In this document: piece after piece, positions 12,145 to 25,562 of the stretch
How the letters are laid out: each line of letters starts with the position of its first letter
Numbering within the stretch: the stretch's first letter is position 1
Source: Drosophila persimilis
Taxonomy: Eukaryota > Arthropoda > Insecta > Diptera > Drosophilidae
NCBI RefSeq assembly: GCF_003286085.1
Contig: NW_020825288.1
Span: 18,786,001-18,850,000 of the forward strand
Length of the DNA: 64,000 nt
Direction: 5' to 3'
Position numbers and translations under genes: made by a program
Notes under the pieces: generated by a model
Databases searched by the model: none
The model's input: the letters and a program-made list of their open reading frames with translations, nothing else
What the model was told of the DNA's origin: nothing

Positions 12145-13140
12145 TGTGACCTCGTTTAAATTTTCACAAAGCTCGTAAGCTCCTTTCTCAATGTCACGGC
12201 ACAAAATAGGTAGAATCTTCAGCTTGCAACCGCGCGCTTTCAAACTCTGCTTTAGGGACTTTAAATATATATTGATATTTAAATATGTATTGTTATCATA
12301 AATATAACTATTTTTGTATATTATATTTTTTTGTACGATAATATATATTTGTGGGATGTATCAATTAATTTTCTAAATTTTTAAAATAGCTCGTAATTTT
12401 TTTAGAGTTTCCTTGTCCGCGGCCGAGATATATTTGTGAGATACATTTTACACGTTTCAAATCCAACCACTTCGCTGTTGCCCAAATGTTGCTGGTAATC
12501 CTCATGTTGACCGCATGTTGCCCATTTCTGAATGTTGCTAGAAAACATTTTTTCAGGAATGGAATGAAATGTAAAAAAAGGTATGGACAGCATGGGCAAA
12601 CGCCCTTGCACCACATTTCAAGTCCAATCTAGTCTTCAGGACAAAGTTAGCATGAGAAATAACGATATTTTATTGCTGCTAATAACATATCCTTTATATT
12701 TATAAGATCTCATATTATATATATGCATATACATTATATATACATATGCACTACATTACCCTAAGATGCCGTGGATTACGACCATAAGCACCTCGAAGAC
12801 TCCACCTTATTTAAAAAATGCCTTGAATGCCCATAAAGCAACATTCTCGTTCCTTCGGCTATGGTTTGGCTCTCGCGAGAGCCGCTCTTCGTATCAAAAT
12901 TCAGTTTTAAGTGAAAAGAGACTACCGAACTGAGAGCGGCGCGGCGCACTCATACTCAAGTAAGGGAGATAGCAAACGTGTCATTCATACCGTTCACATA
13001 TGAGCTAGTTGTCCCTTTCTTTACTTTGCACCAATAAGAACAGAAGGTTTAACTTAGAGGCAATTTTCGAATGTTTTGTGAAAATCTGACCAATTGAAAG
13101 GCATACATGACATACAGATAAAATATTTACAAAGTAGTGG
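12145..13140. promoter_or_regulatory. Upstream region of fd96Cb with a perfect 16-bp CG palindrome
   Basis: The first ~700 bases are AT-rich. At 12868-12883 lies GGCTCTCGCGAGAGCC, a perfect palindrome, followed by GAGAGCGGCGCGGCGC at ~12933-12948, an unusually GC-rich spot for the area. It probably belongs to the fd96Cb promoter/enhancer zone. No function is proven. Confidence 0.35.
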
Positions 13141-13539
13141 GCTTGGCTCTATTTTTCCTCCTTATTTGTTGTTGATATTATTGCGTATTGTAATTATTTA
13201 AACACTACAATGTAAATACATATGGATGGAATTATAAACATACGTATATAATTATAGTCTATAAACATGTTTATAAGTAAATTGTGGGCGGGCCAAACAA
13301 CAAAACTAAGTGAAAAAAATTATCTGATATATTTCTTCGCTGAAAGCCCTAGTTTTATTATCAATTTCGTTAAACGAGTCGAGGTTTTATGTAATTTTTG
13401 TAAATAATTAATTTTAAAACATCAAATAAAGGGGCTAGTCTAAATTTGTTAGGTCTTCAAAATTTTTTTACAATATTTTAACCAAAAAAACTTTGAATGA
13501 AATCAAACAAACGAATGAATCAAATTCACTGCTGATAAT

Positions 13540-13810
13540 GTACATTTGCATGTACATATATATATAAATATATGTATATATGTACATATATGTAAATGTG
13601 CACGTATTAACGGTACATTATCAGCTATATGAGCTGAGCTATATGATACATATACATATATATATATATATGTAAATGTTCGAGCTCAATTTACAACTAA
13701 TTTGAATACACATATACATACCTACATCGCTTGTCTTCCTGTGTACCTATGAACATAATTGTGTATGTATAAATTTGAAACGATATATACATATATATAT
13801 ATATTATTCA
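13540..13810. repeat. TA/TACA-rich low-complexity tract
   Basis: Long runs of 'tgtacatatatatataaat' type sequence, self-complementary in several places (for example around 13551-13600 and 13650-13675). It is a microsatellite-like tract, not a gene. Confidence 0.7.
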
Positions 13811-16800
13811 AGTCTATAAACAAAATATATTACGAACCACTGAGTTGGATAACTTGATAATTTTAGTGGCTACGCGAATTTTATACCTATTGTAGCTATC
13901 TTATCTTTCGTGATATATATAATTCATATGTATATGAATTATGTGTTATACATATTTGTAAAATTTTATGAAAGGCCTGTGCGAATTGCCACCAAGAAAA
14001 TTTAAAATTGAAATACAAGGCTATATCGATTCTGGTTCATCATGAAAGGTTTCTTTCTGCACCTTGCAAATATCTTGTAAAAATCATATTACCTTCTACC
14101 TTCTATGGGTATACCAAGAAGAATCGATGACAGTACGCTGTTCGTAAAAAGGACGAATTGATCATCATTTCTCTCTCTCGCTCAGACAGACGTGGCTCAT
14201 CAAAAATATATATACTTTATGGAGTCGGAAACGTGAGTTGCACACATCCACATGAACCACAAAACCAAAAAACACGTCTTCCTGAACACGAATATATGTG
14301 TACATAATTATGTACATATGTATAAATTTGAAACGATCGTAGATTCTTTCTTATGTGCATAACAAAAAAATGACTGTTGCTATAGCACCCTTTTCAAGGA
14401 AATACAACAAATACTAGCTTCGGAGCCAATCTTCTACTACCTTTACAGCTCGGTTACTCCTAAGTCAGCTACATATAGGATGTAGTCATTCGAATTTGGG
14501 ACGATTTGGGATAGTTATGCTAATTAAAACCATCTTGTAACACCTTGTTGGGAGTTATAAGTCATCCAATCTTGGTGATTCCATATGGGGCCAATCTCCA
14601 AGAATATTACTTATTAGGGACCGTAGTTATAATAATGCAATAAGCAATAATAATATTTTAAGTCCTTCAATAATAACACTATACAAAACCACATTTCCGC
14701 TCTGAACTAAACCGACTTTTTCTCACAGGTTTTGGGGCATTTATACAAACGATACCTCAAACGAGTTTTCCAAATAAAATAATGCAAAAATTTTTAAATT
14801 TGAGAGTAAAATATTTTTCAGATGGTATGCTTATGCTTCAAATTGTTTGGGTCTGATCTATAGATGAATTTTTCAGCTTTTCAGAATTTTAGAGTTCGAT
14901 ACAACCAGGTGATATTTACGTCATGTCAATAATTGAACAAAATTTAAAGTAAAAAAAAAACAAAACCAGAAAAAAAGTCATTCATAATTTGTAAAGCCCC
15001 AAATCTATCAGAAAAAGTAGGTTTAGATCACAGCGTAAATAAAAAATTAAGAGACCCGTAAAAAATCAAACCAAAAGATTTTGGTGTGAATCAATTATTT
15101 CTAGGTTCATTTTGAAATCCATTTATTAAAAATATAAATCATTATTTACGGTCCCTGATAGTTTCTTGTCATATAGTATTTACATAAGAAAAACTATCCT
15201 AAGGTTTTAACAGCTTTTTTGGTGTTAAAACATACATATATTGTGCGGAGCGGAATATAATTAACTTCCATCGCACCTTCTCAAAATTGTTTCTTAATCT
15301 ACCGCCAGAATAACGCCACACTGTCTCGCAAGTCAAAGGCGGCTTTTTTAAATTGGTAGCCAGTTCTCAGTTTCTCGGTTCGTAGAAAGGAGCTCATGCC
15401 ATTATGGCTTCCATCGAAGTGATTTTTATTTTACGCTGCTTGCGCGCGGCCTGTTTGTTAGTCTGATGTCTGAGCACACCTCTTATTATACGTACAACAC
15501 ACACTTTTACGAATTATAAATGCCAGAGTAAGGAAACTAGCGGCTGTTAAAATTGCAAAATATACAATGCGTTCCTCCTTCGTTCACGCGCGCACACACA
15601 CACACACACACACGCAAGCAGAGAAACACCACTAAGTTTAATTTGATTTCGATTCAACGTGAAATAAGACCTTCAAAATGTGCCAGCCTCACTGTTTTAT
15701 CATTCACCAACGTTGAATGCTGTATATTCGACAGCACGCAAAAACAACCTGGTTAGCTGTCATGAGCAACGGAATGATTACTCCTGAGAAAGGAGGTGTG
15801 AATGATGCAAGCTAAAAAAAGAGTTGCCGATGTTCATTCTCACCTCGTCGACAGTTAAGCGTTCAATATGGACAGTAGGAAATAATCTACAGCACAGCAC
15901 TGAATCGTTATAAGTACAAATATTTACTATATGTATATTACAAAAATTTAATAGAATTCTTTCTATTAAATTGCTCGATTTGAAAACTTGTCTAAGCAAT
16001 ATTATATTTAATTTTTAATAATAACCACCACAATATTGGCACGTATGGATGTGTACACATAATTTTACTACACTACAATCATGCACACATACATATGTAT
16101 ATACATATGGCTGCAAAATTCCAACTGGGTAACATGTTTTAGCCTTCTTATATTGCAGGTAGAACCAAGAAAATTGTAAGCTTTGGCGGGATACATTTAT
16201 ATGGGTATATGTACGTATTTATGTATGTCTGTACATTCATACATGCATGCATACATCCTCGGGGTAAACACAACTCAACTCCTCAAATTAGTGTGTTAGC
16301 CTTCAATAAATTGGCGGCCTGTTGCCTTCAAACATTTATTTCATAAGAGTATAAAGCAATACAATACAAGCCACACAAAACTCCAACACATTGAAATAAT
16401 AAATACTGATGGTTATTAGCCTCGGCTCAAACAAAGATCTTGTCTTTCTTTCAAAATTTTTAGACCGTACAGTATTTTAACTCGAGATAGGGCTGCTAAA
16501 CATGTTATTACTTCACACCATTTATTTTATACGTGGTTATTTAAAACATGAGAAATGACTTATCCGCTCAACTTTAGCTGAAGACGACCCGTATATATTT
16601 ATAATATTTTCATGCATACTCCGTACTTGGAGGAGAGTAGTTTTTATCGTATATTTTATTCACAGTACATCGAGTCTTTCATATCATAATAACCGAATGT
16701 TACCAAAAAAGGTATCCAAGTATTTGAGCAGCAACTCATGTGATATTTAGCCTGCTACTGGTTCCTTCTACGAGTATTGTTATATTTGAAGTGGGCTTTC

Positions 16801-19613
16801 AGAGTATTAAACCAGTAAAGTAAGGAAGCTAAGGAACTTATGTGAAAATATCTCTCCAACAAAGAACTTTTTTCTTGTCCATTTCGATCTGAACTTTACT
16901 TTACAAACTTCCGCCCAATTTTACAATTAATTTTTCACATTAATATCTGATTATCATGATAAACTCCAAAAGCACTGAACCGATATAAATGAAATTATGC
17001 ACAGAAATTATGCAAAATTATGCAGATTTTGTCAAACTGAGCTAAGATAGTTTTTATCTCTATTTATTTTTATAGTCGCAATATTTTGTATTGGTAACTT
17101 TTTTTTAACTGCCGGATTTGGTACTGTTGGACCGATGACAACTTATAGAAAGTCCGCACGTTTTATTTATGGTCCAATCTTCTCAAAAGTACACACATAT
17201 GTAAAATTTACAGGCACTTAGCAACAAAAGCTCTTTAGTATCTGCTATTTAATATTATATGAAATATTATGATACAAAAATCTGATTCAGTTTAAGATGT
17301 AAAAAGATGTATATTAACAGATATCATAGCGCCATAAACAATTACTTATAGTTTTCATACAACTTTGTCTCTTAGAACTCTCATTGTAATCGAGACCACT
17401 GCTCCTAAGACAGACCCGTTGATTTTGTCTAAATTTAATTTGGTTCGTTTGTTTCGATTTGTACACATTTCATCGATTTAGATATCTAATCGACAAAAGA
17501 CTTAGTTTAGTCACTAAACCCATTGGATCTTCCATTTCGTTTTGCAACCGAGAAACCAAAAAAATTATACATACCTTCCCACCCAAAGCTACATATATGT
17601 ATATTATAATTCCCACATTTCTATCACTATGCATACTACATAGAACTCAGCACAACTCTGTTAAATGGTTCTGAAAACCGAATGATTTTCTTTTGAATTC
17701 GATAACTCCAAAACTGTTTCTAAATTGTTATTTAATTGTTGTTGGAATTTTCTCCATGCATTAAGCCAAGTTTACACCTTCGACATTTACTTAATGCAAT
17801 AAGCATTTAGAGACACTGCCTTGGTTTCTTTAAATGTAAATTCCCAGCTTAATACATTTAATTACGGTATAATATTTAAGTATTTTATAGCTTTTCTTAA
17901 CAAAAGTCTTCGTAATTTACTTCTGAGCTTACGTGGCTACGACTATTGTTCGGACTGGATCATTAAAATCAACTACGAAAGGTCTAGAGATGGCTCAGAT
18001 CTAAAATTTATCCATAACCATTAATTCATGAGAATTCTTACTAGATTATCTATTCCGTCTAAGAACTACATATAGTCAAATAATTTTGTATAGTTAACTT
18101 TTATAAATGTTACGTTTCGTAAGTCCTTTGAATAGTCAGAGCGGCCATTGACCTCCTTAATCTAGGCTAACATATATACGTAAATATTGTTTTCAACCTA
18201 ATTGAAAATAAGGCACATCAAAGGGATTGTACGCATAATTGTTAGAGTGTACGCCGGTGAGGTGTCACATTTTTCTTGTTTTTTTTTTTAATTGAATTTC
18301 CTAATTTTGTTTTCCTATTACGTTTATTTGATTGAATAAAAAAAAAAATGGATAAGCAAAGAATATTGTAAAAAAAAGAATTGTTGCCCAAAATTGCCTT
18401 ATAGTGAATATATTACATACACAAATGATTACCTAATCATTGGTCAAAATAAAAGCAAAAATAGGACAAAGTTATAGTCATCCGCCTAAGAATAAACATT
18501 TATTCACAACCTAATATGCATCCACATCTGGGTCTATATAACCATGTCTCAAAAAGCCATCTCAAAGATTATGGAATGTTTTGTGAGATAAACAAATAAA
18601 ATATTTTCAAATGTTTGCCACGTTTGTAATGCTATTATCTACGGCTAATTCGACTTATCTACGACTTCATAATTAGATTCGTTTTATGCATATATGTATG
18701 GGAAAACTAGGTTCGAGGCAACGTTCACTCTTTTTCTACAATTAGGTATGCACTAGGTATAGGCCACCAAGTCTGCTATGCAGTCTATATAAATGATAGG
18801 TTTTTAGAGGAGGTCGTGATAGATAGTAAAGTAAATACGTATAATGAACAAAGCCTTCCACATTTAATTTTTTAGTCAGAAAACATGTGCATGACAACAT
18901 AACGCGATGCATTATTGATAGATTTGCTGTTTTTTTTCCACATTTTTCCCGTATTTTCGGCAACTGCATTATGCGTGCAGATCTATATCTATAGGTCAAT
19001 ATCCCTCTTAAAACTTCTCTTTTTTATATTTTATAATATTTTGTTGTTTATATAAATTTTTCACGAAGTTGGGCGATATCCACGCACTTCATGGTAACCT
19101 ATTTGAAATTTGGAATGCAAAATTGCAATCCACAAAAAATAAATGTTCCTCAATCGTAAGGGCACGTGACACTTGCACTAAATTATATGGCGATGGACGA
19201 ATGCTCAAGTGCTACTATTGCGGATCATTAACTTTCTATGGCAATTGGTCGCCGAGAAAATCATGAGTAGCAACCCCATCGAAGGATTTCGAGCATCCCT
19301 CATTGTAAATATCGCAGTTATATTGTATTGTTATTGTTGCCTACTACACCATGACGCTACTTTGAAGAAGTGATGTTGCACGTTCTGTTTTGATTAATTG
19401 TGGCATTAGGTTTATGTGTGTCCGAGTCGACACGATTGACGATGATTTTGCAAAACCTATTTACCTACATATAATAAATATATTTGGTTTTTATTACTCT
19501 AATAAAATGTATGTTTTCATATAATAGTCGTGGTTGTTATTCCTTATAGGGCCACTTTACAATAAATAGGGACACATAATAATACATTTTTCGGGTGCTG
19601 CCAATTTAGCAAG
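13811..19613. other. Inter-forkhead AT-rich DNA without a recognised gene
   Basis: About 5.8 kb with only short ORFs, none recognised. It contains a DINE-1 scrap at ~14170-14265 ('atatactttatggagtcgg') and a (CA)n tract at 15592-15613. It sits between two co-oriented developmental regulators, so it is a plausible place for their enhancers (inference). Confidence 0.45.
15592..15613. repeat. (CA)n microsatellite
   Basis: A run of about eleven CA dinucleotides preceded by CGCGCG. Confidence 0.9.
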
Positions 19614-20824
19614 ATGCTCAAACGAAAACCAAGAATTAAACCTAACAAAAAGGTATGTTTGATTGTCAATGCACAGCGCCATCATCGTAATGTCATGGAA
19701 TATCTATGCACAGAAGGAGGCATCTACGAACGCATAAAGTAAGTTTAGTTTTACATACATCTTTATGCAGATATGGCTACTACCATCTATCCGTATCCCC
19801 ATCTTTCTGTCGATTTATTTCTGTGAAAACTTGCCCACCAATTTCGAAAATATCGGCCAGTAAACTGTTGTTCTAGTTCAGGGGGTTACGTTACTATATG
19901 CCCAGAGAATTTTCAGGGCCTTTCTGTCAGGTTGCCAGCCTATTTACGAACCATAAACTTTTCACACGAGGATGTAATTGGGAATGGCATCCGGAAACTA
20001 TTTGCATTCCTAAGAAGATTTCGCAAACTCAATTGTCTAGACATTTTTCAAGCCCCGCATAACCTTCCTACTACATGTATACATATGTAAATATTTCTCT
20101 CCTAAAAATAACCTGATATTTCGCAAGGTTCAAGTAGACTTCGGTTTCTCAGCATTTGGTTTTTTTAAACACACATTTTTTATAGCAAAATTTGTATTTA
20201 AAATATATTCCATTCGATTATTTTCGAAACATCTTCGCTGGGGGGTTTTTTCTTATTCTTTTGCCTATTTACATGTATGTCCTTTCGCAACTCTTACTCC
20301 TGGGTCCTCTCACTGCCAATCTGGAAAATATAATTGAAATAATTGTAGTAAGTTGTCGAAATAGTTTTTTGGCATACACCAATGCTGCTTTTTTGACATG
20401 AAAAATCTAGTCAAAACGGGTGAATTCTTTCCAAATGCCGATATTTTTGTGGGAGCTCAAATAATGGGAATATTATGCTGGCATTTTGTACAGTTGATCA
20501 GTAGTTGTATTAATATTAGCTTGTTAAAATTTCAGGACTAACCATCCCCCCTCCTCCCTTACTCCACCAAAAATTTGGTTTTTCAAATTCAATTCGATAG
20601 AGTTTTTTTTTCTTTTTTGCTCTAGATAGAGTCCAGATAGATTGATAAATCTCAAAAACTAAAGATTATTGATTATACGTACCTATGATCATGTCTTTTT
20701 ACATAGGATTAAAGCCAGAAATACAAACATTTGCGAGGTTTGCAATGCTCTCGATGGTACTGAACAGGAAATCTTCTCCTGCCAAGAAATACTTATACAA
20801 AAAACTTATCTCAAAGAAATATAA
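19614..20824 (+). CDS. Candidate two-exon small gene, unknown function
   Basis: Exon 1 (19614-19738) starts MLKRKPRIKPNKKVCLIVNA and ends ...GGIYERI before the strong donor GTAAGT. Exon 2 (20707-20824) follows the acceptor 'tttttacatag' and reads IKARNTNICEVCNALDGTEQ... ending QKTYLKEI and TAA. The phases fit: AA|G makes a Lys at the junction. The product would be 80 residues, basic at the N-terminus, with a CxxC pair. I do not recognise the family. Support is the pairing of good splice sites with matching phase and non-repetitive composition. It could be the end of a longer gene, because an acceptor-like 'ccaatttag' precedes exon 1. It could also be a chance arrangement. It lies on the strand opposite to both forkhead genes. 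Confidence 0.35.
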
Positions 20825-21319
20825 AATCTTCAATCGTTTTCACAACGTAGGGTGTTTTCTGTTCACGAAAAAGCCTCTTATCTTAAGAGAACTGGCCAAA
20901 TTCAATAATGAAGCCAATTTTGATTTTTGAATCAAATAAGAAAGGAAAGTCATGAACATTAGATCATCCGGGTCAAGCAGGGTCAAGGGTGCCATCGTCG
21001 TCTTGAGGAACAACCTTCTATTATTCTCACTTTCTGGGGAAGCCTTCTGTTGATGCCTTTTCAAGTGAGCCTTCTGTTCCCCTAACTTCCCACATCTCCT
21101 TCTGTGATACTCTACATACAATTATACACAAAACTATTTAACATCAAAAGCGAATAAGTTTAATAAGTACTTAGCCACACCGCCTGATGGTGCCAGTATC
21201 GCAAAAGAGATTTACTATCGTGTTGTTCATTCTTTTAGACGGTTACTGTCAAAATTCCAGCCGAATCGGAGTCGTAGTTTTTTTTTTACCACGTAAGGAA
21301 GCGGCCGGGAAAAAGATTA

Positions 21320-21510
21320 ATATCGGTCGGTGATTCGATTCTTATTTTTGGAAGGAAAATCGTGCAGCGAAATCAAAGAGCGCTTGGATGCTATGTTCCG
21401 TTACTCGTCTCCTTTGATGGCGACCGTCAAAAATTGGTTTAGCGAGTTTCAGCATGGTAGCATGGTTTTTGATGAGCACAGCCGTTCCAATTAATGAAAT
21501 CTAGTACATT
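21320..21510 (+). mobile_element. mariner transposase N-terminal remnant
   Basis: Translates as FLFLEGKSCSEIKERLDAMF and then SSPSMATVKNWFSEFQHG, the helix-turn-helix start of a mariner-family transposase. The rest of the element is missing, and a DINE-1 fragment begins right after it. Confidence 0.8.
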
Positions 21511-21526
21511 TTTCACGCCATTTTTA

Positions 21527-21712
21527 TACCCGATACTCAAAATGAATTTCGGGATATATTAGGTTAGTGTTGAAAACGGATGTGTGTAACGTCCAGAAGA
21601 AAAGCGCAAAGAAGCCTTCCGGCCCCATAAAGTATATATATTCCTGATCAGCATCAATAGCCGAGTCGATATAGCCAAGTCAGTCTGTCCGTCCGTCTCA
21701 CAGTGGGTCAAA
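21527..21712 (-). mobile_element. DINE-1-like fragment
   Basis: Inverted 3' end: 'tatacccgatactcaaaatg', the 'ccccataaagtatatatatt' block and 'gtctgtccgtccgtc'. The 5' half is missing. Confidence 0.8.
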
Positions 21713-22329
21713 CGGTCAATCTAGCTTGTATAACTCAATTTTCGGAATCCGTAAAGCGGATTAGTAATTGTTTTTTATATTTTTGGCATCGATATCTATA
21801 AAGCAGTACGCTTTCAAAGTACACATAAGTTTTCGCCGGCGCAACAACGAATTTTGATGCCAATATGAACCGGGTGCAAAAAAGTATATAATTTGAACAA
21901 ATAAATATACATTTTTTAATTAAATTGCTTTCTTTTAAATACATTTATTTTAGTTTTACCGTTTGCTCCAAAATATTCACTTCTTCCCAGAATTTAGAAA
22001 TTAAAAGTCTGTTTCAAGATCTGGAGCCTCATTAGAGACAAATTTGAATCATTGATTTTATTGAAGTCAGTTTTCAAAAAATTCAAAATGGCGTATCCAA
22101 TATGGCCTGATTCAATTAAAGGGAATAACCTTGCCTTCATCTACATCTACATTCATCTACATCTTTCCCCTTTAAATAGATCTTTTGAAGAGAAAAGAAC
22201 TCGATACATCTCGAAACAAGAAAACTGACATCAAATTCAGCGACCTCAAAAGCCCCCCAGTGACGAGGTTCAAGAAAATCCGATACATTTTTCAAATGTT
22301 TTTCCACCTCCAAAAAAAAACCTGACGTG

Positions 22330-23062
22330 ATGGATGTGTTATCTGTCCATGTGGAGGTCCTCTTAGATCATCCTGTTGGGCAGGTCGACTGGGTGTATTC
22401 TGGCCAGCCTTCGCCGGTATCTGGTTCTCGCAAGACGTCTCGCCAATACATTAGGGTAGTTTCTGAGCTTACAAATATGGCTCTTCCCTCGATTGTTGAT
22501 AGCATCACCAAAAAGAGGTACGTTAAGGTCCTTGGCGATGTCCCGGTAACGGATATACTACTCAGCTCCGGAGATCCTGCGTCATGATCCTCGCAAAGTT
22601 AGTTTTGGCGGCAATCCCATACACCTGAATGCTCTACTTCGAGGTATGGGCTAGTATGGTTTTGTAGATCAGGACTTTGTTTTTTAAATTGAGCTGTTTG
22701 CTTTGTTTCAGTAGCCAGAATATTTTCTGGGCCTTACCCACCAACTTGCTCCTCACGCTCCGGATGTGACTGTCGAAAGTTAAACGTGCATCCAGTGTAA
22801 CTCCGAGATATGTGTGATTCCTACGCGGATCTACGATATTCCCAAGCAGGAAGACACTAGGCCTAGAGCCCATTCTTAAAGTGTGCGTCACCACTGTACA
22901 TTGTACATCGGCCCAGTTTTCTAATAGCTTGAGGTATTGCTGTAGATTGTCTGGTGCATCATAGACACAGCTAGCCCTCGAGCGTACTGCTGTATCGTCA
23001 GCAAATGTTGCCACCTCGAGGTTCTGTCTAGATCGCATTCGGACCGTAGTGGGATTTGGACA
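22330..23062 (-). mobile_element. jockey-clade non-LTR retrotransposon reverse transcriptase C-terminal remnant
   Basis: The minus strand contains the catalytic ATFADDTAV block, then QQYLKLLENWAD, a YLGVTLDARLTFDSHIR motif, KIFWLLKQS and NLKNKVLIYKTIL. This is the standard order for a jockey-clade reverse transcriptase. Past a stop, reading continues to the C-terminal RLARIHPVDLP near 22380. The upstream part of the long ORF (beyond 23062) is unrelated DINE-1 sequence read in frame by chance. Confidence 0.8.
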
Positions 23063-23637
23063 GTCGGGGGTGAATAAGCACCTTTTTCCACAACAAATGG
23101 CGTGGCATCCACAATTTTCAAGATACGACAAACCCGAAAACTCAAAATCATAAAAAATTACGATATCTACATACAAGATACCCGAAGCGTTGGAAACGTT
23201 TCCGACCCCATCAAGTACTTTATCAGCATCAATAGTCGAGTCGATATAGGCTAGTCTATTGGTCCATTCGTTCGTCTTTTCGTTTGGCCATCCCGATCGC
23301 CTAGACCTCCGAAAGTCTCGGAGTCTTCTGTGATCACGCTGAATGAAGTTTCTTTCAAAACTCACGCCGCCTAACCCCCGGTCAATGGCGAATTTCTCTA
23401 GTATCCACATCTTTGAAGTTAGGAGAAAACCAAACAAGCAGAGCCACTAAGATTATCATATCTACTGTACTACTGTTCTGTACGGAATCTAGATCAGATC
23501 TGATCATTATTAAACCCTGCACGAAGAAAAAAACATCGTGGCTGACGTGCAACTTTTCCTTATCTAGTGTGCACCCTCTGGCAAAGTGAGACAGATATAA
23601 CGTCCGGGTTGTAATTCTTTGGTGGAAAGTGAGATAC

Positions 23638-23640
<3 letters not shown>
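23063..23640. mobile_element. Degenerate DINE-1-like fragments
   Basis: Contains 'tggcatccacaattttcaag', 'cgtttccgaccccatcaagt' and 'gatcagatctgatcatta', all family blocks, but rearranged and incomplete. It is joined directly to the jockey fragment. Confidence 0.6.
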
Positions 23641-23671
<31 letters not shown>

Positions 23672-23672
23672 G
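23636..23672. repeat. (TA)n microsatellite
   Basis: An almost uninterrupted TA run with one CA step. Confidence 0.9.
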
Positions 23673-24299
23673 AATTTTCGATTTGGAAATAATACATTTA
23701 CATATATAGGCATTTACGCATTTGATGAATGAAAAAAAAGATACAAAAAAATGTTTCCAGATTTTTTACAACATGAATTATCTCAAATGGTGTTTTTTAA
23801 ATTGAATTAAGTGCCGGGTATAAGGGCAATGCACAACCAATTTGTCTTAAGACATACTAAAAAATGATTTGATTCCTATAAAATTGTTAATTTGCAGAAT
23901 ATTAGTTACTTTTCTATGGATTCAAAATCAAAAGTCAGTCCAGCGCACAGTGGACGGTGCTGTACGGAAATGTTGGCCAAAATACTGCCCGCGCGAATAT
24001 CAATACGAAATTTTGAAATTAGCTTTATATAATATTTACAAATTACCAATCAAACAATTGTTATGCGGAGACAGCTACGGGACGCTTTTAATTGAGGAAG
24101 AATATTGAATAAAGACTAAAAATAGATAGAAACATTTTTTCTAATTTAATTTCAGAAACTAAACATAATCAACTAATTTTTATTAAATTTTATTGAACGA
24201 AAAATAAAAATAATAACAAATATTGAATGATGTGAAATGAATTAAATTAATTAAGTTAATCAAAAACAGATTTGAAAAGAATAGATTTATTTTTGTTTT

Positions 24300-24490
24300 G
24301 AAGTTTTCGTTGCCCGAGCTCAACAATAATCTGTTTAACAAATCTGTATTTGTTGCTACACGTGAGATCTTCCGAGTGTGATGGAGTCGATACATTTTCA
24401 TATCCTTATTCCTAGATTCAGCAGCTTCTTCGGAGAGCTCTCCAATGGATACTAAAGCCTGTTTAATGACGTCAGGAGAATGACGTCTTT
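24300..24490 (-). mobile_element. Decayed transposon-type ORF fragment
   Basis: The minus strand reads DVIKQALVSIGELSEEAAES, then RNKDMKMYRLHHTRK and SRVATNTDLLNRLLLSSGN, open and protein-like. From memory, similar 'LSEEAxEARNKD...SRVxTNxDL' stretches occur in uncharacterised, repeated proteins of insects such as aphids, which suggests a mobile element. This was not verified. It may belong to the same family as the 26.6-29.9 kb element. Confidence 0.45.
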
Positions 24491-24681
24491 AAACTGTTGT
24501 TGTAGATCTTCATAAATTTTGTTAACTTTATCAGGAAATTAGCCATTATTTAAGCACCACTTATCAAAAAATGAATGCAAGAAAGCATACCAAGCGTTTA
24601 AAAAAATTAACAATAAGACTATAAGATAAATACATTGAGAAACAAGAAAACAAAACAAATCAAATCGCAAAGCTTACAAAA

Positions 24682-25562
24682 AAACGAGGGGGAACGTTGT
24701 GAGTTGCTGCGGACACCGCAACTCTACGGTTATACCCGATACTAAGTCAGTATGGCTCTCCTGCGGCAGACTCCGCTAATATTAAACGACACGACAAAGA
24801 GTGAGTGCGAGAGAGACAGAAAATCAGTCTGAGCGTGACGTCGGGCGCTGCGTAGCCACTGCAAATTGATTTGTCCCTTTTCGCTATAAAAAGGATCCGA
24901 TCTGACTAGTCTCTGAGATTTGTGGATGCCCCAGATTTTCATCCTTTGCGGGGGCGGAAGGGGGTGTGGCGAAATTTTGAGATCAAACGGTCAATGTCCG
25001 ATATCACAGGAGTGTGGATACCAAATTTGGTTGCTCTGGCTCTTATAGGTTCAAAGATCCTTGAGCTCACATTTTGCGATTTGCCCATGAAACCTGTGTG
25101 TTAGAGAGAGAGACAGAGCGAGAAAAAATGAAATTGTTTCCTTGATTCTGGCTATAATAGTTATACGATCTGGTTTAGATTTTACACTATAGACATCCGA
25201 TTTTGCGTTTTCTGTTTTCTTGTATCTTAGAAATTGTGGATGCCACAGATTTTAGCCCTTTGTGTGCGAGGAAGGGGGCGGGGCAAAGTTTTGAAATATT
25301 CTTGTAGCAGTGACATATCACAGAAGTCTGGATATAAAACACCGTTGCTCTAGCTCTTATAGTGTTTGAGCACTAGGCGCTGATAGGGACGGACAGACGA
25401 ACGGAGAGACAGACAGACAGTGCTCAATCGACTCGGCTATTGTTGCTGATCACGAATATATATACTTTATGGGGTCGGAAACGATTCCTTCTGGACGTTA
25501 CACACATCCACTTTTACCACATATCTAATATACCCCAATAACCATTGTGAGTATCGGGTATA
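24682..25562 (+). mobile_element. DINE-1-like element, near full length
   Basis: Both ends are present: AACGAGGGGGAACGTTGTGA at the start and 'gagtatcgggtat' at the end. The interior from ~25000 to 25375 is nearly identical to 28612-28990 in the copy 3.6 kb away. Confidence 0.9.

Noticed and set aside
22634-23437. Continuous 267-codon minus-strand ORF as one gene
   Set aside because: Only the C-terminal part is reverse transcriptase; the N-terminal part is DINE-1 repeat read by chance.
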